From JAWXBK01 sp034439975 (lineage in GTDB: Bacteria > Pseudomonadota > Alphaproteobacteria > Dongiales > Dongiaceae): 22,275 bases of DNA. Position 1 is the stretch's first letter. Every line of letters starts with the position of its first letter. The DNA lies in contig JAWXBK010000047.1 of assembly GCA_034439975.1 (NCBI GenBank), positions 1 to 22,275 on the forward strand, read 5' to 3'. This document shows positions 15,211-21,299 of this stretch, one piece after another. Below the pieces are notes generated by a model that saw only the letters and a program-made list of their open reading frames with translations, did no database searches and was not told where the DNA came from. The position numbers were made by a program, and so were the translations under genes.

Positions 15211-15482
15211 CACTTAAACACGACCGCGATAGCGATTTCCGGCTCTGCAGGGCCTGCGAGACCTATGGCTTGGGCTCGGGCGTCAGGGCAGTATCTTTTG
15301 GGCCCAGAAAGCGGAAGGCCCCGCCGCCCAAAGGGCGACGGGGCCAGTCCAGCGTGTGGGCCCGGTCGGTAACGTGTCATCGGCCCGTTGCGACACGTAG
15401 CGACCGGAGAACCGGCGGGGGCAGGGCATAAGGACCATCCGCCGATCACGAAATAACTATGGGGTATGGCTCCGAATCCGGC

Positions 15483-15511
15483 TTGTGGCTTTTCTGTGGC
15501 GCTTGCCACAA
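15483..15511. promoter_or_regulatory. TGTGGC box cluster, candidate operator
   Basis: TGTGGC occurs at 15484-15489 and 15495-15500, exactly 11 bp apart. Its reverse complement GCCACA is at 15505-15510. The inner pair is a perfect 16-bp palindrome with a 4-nt centre (GCTT), and TTGTGGC/GCCACAA form an outer 7-bp inverted pair. TTGCCA (15503-15508) in the cluster matches a -35 box at 5/6, with GATTAA 17 nt further on as a poor -10. One-helical-turn spacing over a -35 box is typical of a repressor site upstream of the amidohydrolase gene. Confidence 0.4.
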
Positions 15512-15562
15512 CCCGCAAGCGTTTGGATTAAAAAGAAACTTTACCAGAGGGCATAACAGGCT

Positions 15563-17182
15563 GTGACAGCGGATCTTATCATTTCGGGCGGTCGAATCGC
15601 CACCATGGATGGAGCAAACCGGGCCGCCGAAGCCGTGGCTGTCTGGCAGGGCCGTATTCTTGCCGTCGGCACGCATCGCGAGATCGCGACCCTCGCCGGG
15701 CGGGATACGCGGAAAATCGATCTCGCCGGGCGAACCCTGGTACCGGGCATTATCGATTCCCACTGCCATCCCGACCATCATGCGATCGATCTGCTGCATT
15801 GGCGCCAGATCGGCTGGCCGCAGATACGTTCGATCGACGACATGTTGCGCATGGTCGAACGCGAAACCGCTGACATGAAGCGCGGCGAGATGTTCCGGGG
15901 CTTCGGTTACAACGATCAGAAATGCGGCGGCTATCCGACGATCGACCAACTCGACGCCGTATCGCATGGCATTCCGGTCTGGCTCTATCGGACCGACGGG
16001 CACATCGCGATCGTCAATTCCGCGACGCTGCGCCAGTTCGGCGTTCCCGACGATGCACCCGACCCGGGCCACGGTCGCTACGATCGCGATCCCTCGACCG
16101 GTCGCATGACCGGCGTCATCCGCGAGATGGCGGCGTGGGATCTGGATTCGCGCATGAAGCGCGAGTATCGCGTCGAGGATTACGAAACCGGATTGCCGCA
16201 GGTGTTCGATCTCTATCTGCGCCACGGCGTCACCTCGCTGCACAACTCGCTGACGCAGGGTAAGGCGATCCAGGCCTATCAGCGGCTGCGCGAGGCGGAC
16301 CTGCTCGCGATGCGCATCGGCATCATCCTCGACGGGCGCGACGAAGCGCTGGTCGATACCTACATCAAGGCCGGTATCCGCACCGGCTTCGGCGACGAAT
16401 GGATCCGCATCGTCGGCGTCGAATGGTGTCCGGATTGCTCGACCAGCGGCCGCACCGCAGCCTATTACGAGCCCTATGTCGGTACCGCCGTTCCCGGCGA
16501 ACCGGTGCCGAATTACGGCATGCTGCTCTACGAAGCCGACGAACTCATTCCGCAGGTCGTCCGAGCGCATAAAGCCGGCTTGCGCGTCTGCGTCGAGGGG
16601 CTCGGCGATCGCGGCATCGATTTCGCACTCGATGCGATCGAGGCCGCGCTCGAAGCGCATCCGGTCAAGGATCATCGCAGCCGCGTCGAGCATTGCTGCT
16701 ATGTCACGCCGACGATCATGGATCGCATTCGCAAGCTCGGCGCCGTCGATTCCTCGGCGACCGGCTTCATGTACTCGCTGGGCGATGCCTATATCGCCAA
16801 TCGCGGTTCTCAGGCGATGAGATGGATGTTCCCCCATCGCAGCCTGATCGATGCCGGCATCCCCGCTCCCGGCCATTCCGATGCACCGATCTGCTCGACC
16901 AATCCGTGGGAAATCATCGGCGCGATGGTCACGCGTAAGACCGATACCGGACAGGATTTCGGTCCCGGCGAGGCGATCACCGTGACCGAGGCCCTGCACG
17001 CCTATACGACGCTCGGCGCCTGGGCCGGTTTCGAGGAAAATCTCAAGGGCTCGATCGAACCCGGCAAGCTCGCCGATTTCGCGGTGCTCGATCGCGATCC
17101 TTTCGCAATCGACCCCGCGGATATCCGGAGCGTGCAGACGACAATGACGATCGTCGGCGGCGCGGTTCGCTACGAAGCGTAG
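15563..17182 (+). CDS. Amidohydrolase family 3 (YtcJ/N-substituted formamide deformylase-like)
   Basis: The 539-residue protein has the amidohydrolase layout: an N-terminal beta-sandwich segment (ADLIISGGRIATMDG), then a metal-dependent TIM barrel, then a C-terminal return to the sandwich (GSIEPGKLADFAVLDRDPF). Metal-ligand candidates are His67 and His69 (DSHCHPDHH), His377 (SRVEHCC) and Asp440 (GHSDAP). The segment that in YtcJ relatives normally reads HA-x-GD has Glu345 in place of His (VCVEGLGDRGID). Family members hydrolyse amide or C-N bonds of small molecules; the substrate is unknown. GTG 15563 has GAGGG about 12 nt upstream and begins exactly at the first strand. It is convergent with the amidotransferase gene (13-nt gap, no terminator seen). 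A box cluster (15483-15511) lies just upstream. Confidence 0.87.
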   Translation: MTADLIISGGRIATMDGANRAAEAVAVWQGRILAVGTHREIATLAGRDTRKIDLAGRTLVPGIIDSHCHPDHHAIDLLHWRQIGWPQIRSIDDMLRMVERETADMKRGEMFRGFGYNDQKCGGYPTIDQLDAVSHGIPVWLYRTDGHIAIVNSATLRQFGVPDDAPDPGHGRYDRDPSTGRMTGVIREMAAWDLDSRMKREYRVEDYETGLPQVFDLYLRHGVTSLHNSLTQGKAIQAYQRLREADLLAMRIGIILDGRDEALVDTYIKAGIRTGFGDEWIRIVGVEWCPDCSTSGRTAAYYEPYVGTAVPGEPVPNYGMLLYEADELIPQVVRAHKAGLRVCVEGLGDRGIDFALDAIEAALEAHPVKDHRSRVEHCCYVTPTIMDRIRKLGAVDSSATGFMYSLGDAYIANRGSQAMRWMFPHRSLIDAGIPAPGHSDAPICSTNPWEIIGAMVTRKTDTGQDFGPGEAITVTEALHAYTTLGAWAGFEENLKGSIEPGKLADFAVLDRDPFAIDPADIRSVQTTMTIVGGAVRYEA

Positions 17183-17195
17183 CGCCCGCGATCGA

Positions 17196-17915
17196 TCAGA
17201 CGAGCCCGGTGCCGCGCAGAAAATTCTCGATGATCCGGCCGCCGTCCGGCGTCTCGCGATAGCGCAGCGCATCGGGCGCAATCGCGCCGTCCCACGCAAC
17301 CACCATGCCGAGCCCCGTGGATTCGGGGTGGAACTGCGTCGTGTACCAGCCGCCACCGAGATCGAGCGTGGCGACCACATCCTTGTAGGTTGCAAGCAGC
17401 GTCGCACCGTCCGGTAGACGCGTCACATGATCGAAATGCCCGAAATGAACCACCGGCTCCGCTTCGCCACCGCCGTCGAACAGGAAATGGTTGCGCCCGA
17501 CTTCGGTCAGATCGAGCTTGCCGGTCTCCGAAAACGCCGTTCCGTTCATCCGATCGACCTTGCCGCCGAGCGTAACGGCCGCCATTTGATGGCCGCCGCA
17601 GATTCCGAAGAGTGGCCTCCCGGTCTCGCGCCAGTCGCCAAGCCACTCGATGGTCCGGAGTTGCCAGTCGCGCCCCTCGTTCACATTGTGAATGCTGCCG
17701 CCAACGATCACCCCGTCATAGCCATCGGGCGACGGCAGGGTTTCGCCGAGGCTCGCATCGACGCCGTCGATCTCGACCTTGCCCTCAAGCCCGCGCTCGC
17801 GCAGTCGCGAGGCGATCCAGTCCCAATCGGTCCGCCCGTCCTCGAACCCGTCGAATACCTCGCGCCGCGCGACGCCGGGTTCGCCGAGGATGCAAATAGA
17901 CAGCAGCCGATTCAT
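17196..17915 (-). CDS. Class I glutamine amidotransferase-like protein
   Basis: The 239-residue protein is a free-standing class I (GMP-synthase-like) glutaminase domain. The nucleophile is Cys106 in FGICGGHQ, with His196 and Glu198 in QFHPES completing the triad; VIVGGS forms the oxyanion strand. Such proteins hydrolyse glutamine or gamma-glutamyl bonds. It lacks a synthase domain. ATG 17915 has GGAG 6 nt upstream; the frame continues upstream but without homology. It is divergent from the PuuA-like glutamine synthetase homologue (178-nt gap). A gamma-glutamyl hydrolase acting after that ligase, as PuuD does after PuuA, is an attractive inference, although the sequence is closer to GuaA-type domains than to PuuD as I recall it. 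Confidence 0.85.
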   Translation of the reverse strand: MNRLLSICILGEPGVARREVFDGFEDGRTDWDWIASRLRERGLEGKVEIDGVDASLGETLPSPDGYDGVIVGGSIHNVNEGRDWQLRTIEWLGDWRETGRPLFGICGGHQMAAVTLGGKVDRMNGTAFSETGKLDLTEVGRNHFLFDGGGEAEPVVHFGHFDHVTRLPDGATLLATYKDVVATLDLGGGWYTTQFHPESTGLGMVVAWDGAIAPDALRYRETPDGGRIIENFLRGTGLV

Positions 17916-18093
17916 AGGGGTCTCCGTTTGCGGGCCACATTCTTGAAGGAGTCCGCGGGTTTCGGCAACCGGATCGGGTGCAGGGGCGTCATGCATAGCC
18001 TGCAGGCGCGCCCGGGGGCCGGGTCGCCCGGGTTGACAGGGTAGCGGCCGGTCGGGCGAACTGCCGCCTCCCCGACCCCAGGCAGGAGCTCCG

Positions 18094-19458
18094 GTGGGCC
18101 CGACCGACGAACTGGCCGCGTTTCTGGCGCGGCATCCCGAGACCGGCTTTCTCGACGTCATGTTCTGCGACATTTCGGGGGTCCTGCGCGGCAAACGCAT
18201 TCCGATTGCCGATGCGCCGGGGCTCTATGCCGACGGTATGCACGGCCCAGTTTCGGCGATTACCCTTTCTGTCACCGGTCATACCGACGACCCGTTCGGC
18301 CGCGGCAATTCCGACGGCGATCCCGACCAGTGCTTCCGCCCCGTCGCCGGCACGCTGGCGCCGGCCCCCTGGCTTGGCCCCGAGATCGCACAGGTCCTGT
18401 GCAGCTTCTGGCGCACGGACGGCAGCCCCGAGCCGACCGACCCGCGCCAGGTACTGGCAGGGGTGCTCGCCCGCTTTGACGCGCTTGGCATCACGCCGGT
18501 CGTTGCCGTCGAACTCGAATTCTTCCTGATCGATTGCGAGCGCGGGCCGGACGGCACACCGCAGCCGCCGATCGCGCCGGGCACCGGCCGGCGCATGCCG
18601 CATCATCACAGCTTCGGTCTGTCCGAACTCGAATCGATCTCCGATATCGCGACCGATTTTTCGCGCACCGCGGAGCTGCAGGGCCTCTCGCCCGCCACCA
18701 TGATCGTCGAATATTCCGGCGGGCAGTTCGAAGTGAACCTCCGTCACAAGCCGGATGCGATGCGCGCCGCCGACGAAGGTCAGCTTTTGCAGCGGACGGT
18801 GCGTAATGTCGCACGCCGGCACGGCATGGAAGCGACCTTCATGGCGAAGCCTTATGCCGACGGCGCCGGCAGTGGACTGCACTTCCATGTCAGCCTGCTC
18901 GACCGCGACGGCCGCAACCTGTTCGCCGAGGGCGATGCGATGCAGAACGAGCCGCTGCGCCATTCGGTCGGCGGGCTGTTCGATACGATGGCCGAGGCGA
19001 TGGCGTTCTTCGCGCCCAACAACAATTCCTACCGCCGCCTCGCGCCCGGCCAGTTCGCACCGACCGGCAAATGGTGGGCGCTCGACCATCGCGGTGTAGC
19101 GATCCGCATTCCCTCCGGCCCGATCGAGGCGCGCCGGCTCGAGCACCGGATGGCGGGCGCCGACGCGCAGGTCCATCTGGCCCTCGCCGCCGTGCTCGCC
19201 GGGATCCATCACGGGCTAACTCAGCGCATTGCGCCGCCGACCCCGATCGTCGGCCCGGTGCCCGACGCGGGCGATCCTGATTTGCCGATCCTGCTCGATA
19301 CCGCGCTCGCGAGGCTCGGCAGCGCGAGCGTGCTGCCAACCTATCTGGGTGCTGAATTCTGCCGCCTCTATGTCGAGGCCAGGCGACTCGAAACCGTTGG
19401 TTTACGGGCAATCATTCCGCCGGCCGAGTACGACTATTATCTGCGAACCAGCGGCTGA
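18094..19458 (+). CDS. Glutamine synthetase family protein, PuuA-like gamma-glutamyl-amine ligase
   Basis: The 454-residue protein keeps the glutamine-synthetase catalytic set. N-terminal DISGVLRGKRIP is typical of the PuuA/GlnA-like branch. VAVELEFFL carries Glu140 and Glu142, and EYSGGQFEVNL carries Glu206 and Glu213. GSGLHFHVSL carries His263 and His265, with NNNSYRR at 309-315 and RIPSGPIEARRLEHR at 338-352. The adenylylation loop of true GlnA is not evident. These enzymes couple glutamate to ammonia or to an amine such as putrescine or ethanolamine. GTG 18094 is chosen for AGGAG 5 nt upstream. It is divergent from a glutaminase-like gene, so ligation and hydrolysis of gamma-glutamyl compounds may be paired. 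The rest of a Puu pathway is not seen. The mscL gene starts 90 nt downstream. Confidence 0.88.
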   Translation: MGPTDELAAFLARHPETGFLDVMFCDISGVLRGKRIPIADAPGLYADGMHGPVSAITLSVTGHTDDPFGRGNSDGDPDQCFRPVAGTLAPAPWLGPEIAQVLCSFWRTDGSPEPTDPRQVLAGVLARFDALGITPVVAVELEFFLIDCERGPDGTPQPPIAPGTGRRMPHHHSFGLSELESISDIATDFSRTAELQGLSPATMIVEYSGGQFEVNLRHKPDAMRAADEGQLLQRTVRNVARRHGMEATFMAKPYADGAGSGLHFHVSLLDRDGRNLFAEGDAMQNEPLRHSVGGLFDTMAEAMAFFAPNNNSYRRLAPGQFAPTGKWWALDHRGVAIRIPSGPIEARRLEHRMAGADAQVHLALAAVLAGIHHGLTQRIAPPTPIVGPVPDAGDPDLPILLDTALARLGSASVLPTYLGAEFCRLYVEARRLETVGLRAIIPPAEYDYYLRTSG

Positions 19459-19548
19459 CGCGGCGTCGCGCGAGGCCGCTTGACGACGCCCGGCACGCAA
19501 GCGGTAATGGGTTGCCGGCCCGGCGACCGAACATCCAGGGGGTTCGCG

Positions 19549-19962
19549 ATGCTCAAGGAATTCCGTGAATTTGCGATGCGTGGCAGCGTCATCGACCTCG
19601 CGGTCGGCGTCATCATTGGCGCCGCCTTCGGCAAGATCGTGACGTCGCTCGTCAACGACATCATCATGCCGCCGATCGGGCTGCTGCTCGGCGGTATCGA
19701 CTTCAGCAACCTTTTCATCACGCTCTCGGGCGGCGAGTATGCGAGCCTCGCCGAAGCACAGGAAGCGGGTGCCCCGACGCTGAACTACGGCCTGTTCATC
19801 AACACGATCATTCAGTTTCTGATCATCGCCTTCGCAATCTTCCTTGTGATCAAACAGATCAACCGGCTGAAACGCGAACAGCCAGCCGCCCCCGCCGCAC
19901 CGCCGCGTCAGGAAGTGCTGCTCGAAGAAATTCGCGACGCGATCAAGTCGAAGGGCGCGTAA
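19549..19962 (+). CDS. mscL: Large-conductance mechanosensitive channel MscL
   Basis: The 137-residue protein matches E. coli MscL (136) from end to end. The amphipathic start MLKEFREFAMRGSVIDLAVG leads into TM1 (VGVIIGAAFGKIVTSLVNDI, the gate helix with its small-residue spacing), then PPIGLLLGGIDFSNL, a periplasmic loop and TM2 (FINTIIQFLIIAFAIFLVIK). Last comes a charged C-terminal helix (VLLEEIRDAIKSK). The channel opens under membrane tension and releases solutes during osmotic downshock. ATG 19549 has AGGGGG 6 nt upstream. It is convergent with the acetyltransferase gene, with only 10 nt between stops and no terminator seen. It appears unrelated to the catabolic genes. Confidence 0.97.
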   Translation: MLKEFREFAMRGSVIDLAVGVIIGAAFGKIVTSLVNDIIMPPIGLLLGGIDFSNLFITLSGGEYASLAEAQEAGAPTLNYGLFINTIIQFLIIAFAIFLVIKQINRLKREQPAAPAAPPRQEVLLEEIRDAIKSKGA

Positions 19963-19972
19963 ACTTCGGCCG

Positions 19973-20491
19973 CTATCGCAGTCCCGGATTGGCGGCCGCA
20001 TAGATCCGGCAGCGCATATCGTCAAGCACGATCTCGCGTTCGAAGGCGAGCCCGGCCTTCTCGGCGGTGCGCTGCGACGCAACATTCTCGGGATCGATCA
20101 GTGAGATGAGGCGCGGGCGATTCAACTGCTCGAATCCGTAGCGCACCAGCCCCCGCGCGATTTCGACGCCAAGCCCCTGCCGCCACTGATCGCGCGCCAG
20201 CAGATAGGCGACCTCAGTTTCGAGCCGATCCTCGATCATCCAGGGGAGAAGCCCACAGCGGCCGATGAAGCGGCCGCTCGGCTTGTGGATCGTCGCCCAC
20301 AGACCGAGTTCGGGATGATCGGGATGGCCGTCGAGAAACCACTCGAGCTCTTCCTGCGTCTCGTCGCGCCTCAGAACGCCTTCGGGAAAATGCCGCCGCA
20401 CTTCGGGATCGCTGTAGAGAGCGAAAAGATCGTCGAGATCGCCGGGCACAAATCGTCGCAATAACAGGCGATCGGTTTCGAGGATCGTCAT
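19973..20491 (-). CDS. GNAT-family N-acetyltransferase (RimJ/RimL-like)
   Basis: The 172-residue protein is a GNAT acetyltransferase. ETDRLLLRRFVPGDLDDLFALY is the usual RimJ/RimL-type opening; residues about 60-95 form the central beta strands. The acetyl-CoA pyrophosphate loop is DQWRQGLGVEIARGL, followed by PRLISLIDPENVASQRTAEKAG, the conserved Asn-x-x-Ser helix of this branch. ATG 20491 is preferred over ATG 20500 because AAAGGGG lies 11 nt upstream of it but only 2 nt from the other. It lies 37 nt after the SDR stop on the same strand and is probably co-transcribed. The acceptor (ribosomal protein N-terminus, amino sugar, other amine) is unknown. Confidence 0.9.
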   Translation of the reverse strand: MTILETDRLLLRRFVPGDLDDLFALYSDPEVRRHFPEGVLRRDETQEELEWFLDGHPDHPELGLWATIHKPSGRFIGRCGLLPWMIEDRLETEVAYLLARDQWRQGLGVEIARGLVRYGFEQLNRPRLISLIDPENVASQRTAEKAGLAFEREIVLDDMRCRIYAAANPGLR

Positions 20492-20528
20492 CGCGACCAT
20501 GTCCCCTTTGCCGACCGCCGCCAGCGGT

Positions 20529-21212
20529 TCAGAACGTCTCGGTCCAGGGCCGGAGCTCGATCTCCCAGGTCCAGGCGCTGCGATGCTGGCGATGGATCGC
20601 GAGATAGGTCTCGGCGATCGAATCCGGATTGAGCCGGTCGTCTTTGCCGTTGCCGCCGCGCGGCGCGATCGATCCGTCGATCACGAAATGCGCGATATGC
20701 AGATTTTGCGGCTGGAATTCGCGCGCCATGCTCTGTGCGAGGCCACGCAGACCGAACTTGCCCATCGCGAACGGGGCCGAGCGTGCATAGCCCTTCACGC
20801 TGGCCGAGGCGCCCGTGAAAAAGATACTACCACCGCCGGCCTTCACCATGCGCTTGGCCGCCTGCTGTCCCACCAGAAACCCGCCAAAGCAGGTGACGAG
20901 AATGTCCTGTTTCACGGTTTCGGGGTCGAGATCGACCAGGGGCCCGCGCGAACGCCGGCTCGGATTGAAGAGGACCCAGGTCGGTGTACCGACATCGCGG
21001 TCGACGCTTTCGAACAGGCTCGCGACCTGGCGCGTATCGGATGCATCGCAGGCATAGGTCTTCGCATCGGTCTCTTTCGCGAGCGCGGCGAGATTGTCGA
21101 GGCTGCGCGCCGCGAGCGCGACCGCCATGCCCTCCCGCGCCATGATTCGCGCAACCGCCGCGCTCAAACCTTCGCCAGCGCCGACGATGAGACCGATTTC
21201 CTTGACCTGCAT
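20529..21212 (-). CDS. Short-chain dehydrogenase/reductase with Phe at the catalytic Tyr position
   Basis: The 227-residue protein has the SDR Rossmann opening (IGLIVGAGEGLSAAVA, residues 6-21), an acidic adenine-binding region (CDASD at 55-59) and the substrate strand GSIFFTGASASV with Ser136/Ser138. The YxxxK motif reads FAMGK, so Phe148 replaces Tyr and Lys152 remains. The NNAG motif is also altered (LFNPS). The tail IAHFVIDGSI belongs to an SDR branch in which FAxxK forms occur. ATG 21212 is chosen because GGAGGAG lies 6 nt upstream; ATG 21227 lies upstream of that site. It follows the PEPC-like gene by 78 nt and precedes the GNAT gene. Reduced or altered dehydrogenase activity is an inference. 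Confidence 0.88.
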   Translation of the reverse strand: MQVKEIGLIVGAGEGLSAAVARIMAREGMAVALAARSLDNLAALAKETDAKTYACDASDTRQVASLFESVDRDVGTPTWVLFNPSRRSRGPLVDLDPETVKQDILVTCFGGFLVGQQAAKRMVKAGGGSIFFTGASASVKGYARSAPFAMGKFGLRGLAQSMAREFQPQNLHIAHFVIDGSIAPRGGNGKDDRLNPDSIAETYLAIHRQHRSAWTWEIELRPWTETF

Positions 21213-21279
21213 TATGCGCTCCTCCACTAAACCACGTTACCCGCGCGATACCGGCCGACATGCGCCGGACCTTCAGTCA

Positions 21280-21299
21280 GTTGGTTATCTTCAACCAAC
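21280..21299. promoter_or_regulatory. 20-bp palindrome, candidate operator upstream of the SDR gene
   Basis: GTTGGTT (21280-21286) and AACCAAC (21293-21299) form a perfect 7-bp inverted repeat around ATCTTC. It overlaps the stop codon of the PEPC-like gene and lies about 70 nt upstream of the SDR start. No T-run follows on either strand, so a protein-binding site is more likely than a terminator. Confidence 0.3.

Larger units (their letters stand above)
15181..15562. other. 382-nt gene-free region with nested hairpins and box repeats
   Basis: No convincing reading frame lies here on either strand. It holds a weak terminator-like hairpin (15188-15202) after the DUF2927 gene. Next is a 13-bp stem with one mismatch and an AAA loop (15317-15329 with 15333-15345), flanked by GGGCCC arms (15300-15305 and 15358-15363). 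A two-part stem follows (15362-15368 with 15401-15407, enclosing 15372-15378 with 15392-15398). A palindrome cluster (15481-15520) lies before the amidohydrolase gene. It does not match tRNA, tmRNA, SRP RNA or 6S RNA as I know them. It could be a structured RNA, an intergenic repeat or a regulatory region. Confidence 0.6.

Noticed and set aside
15299..15407. Guanidine riboswitch, suggested by the AruI-like neighbour.
   Set aside because: The ACGR-loop hairpin pair of guanidine-II and the conserved cores of guanidine-I and -III are not visible, and the nearest downstream gene is an amidohydrolase.
15446..17407. Minus-strand open frame of 653 codons opposite the amidohydrolase gene.
   Set aside because: The plus-strand protein has full amidohydrolase motifs. 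The antisense product is Asp/Arg/Ile/Ala-rich without a fold signature and runs through the structured intergenic region and the convergent gene end.
17989..19212. Minus-strand open frame of 407 codons opposite the glutamine synthetase-like gene.
   Set aside because: Antisense to a protein with all glutamine-synthetase catalytic motifs.
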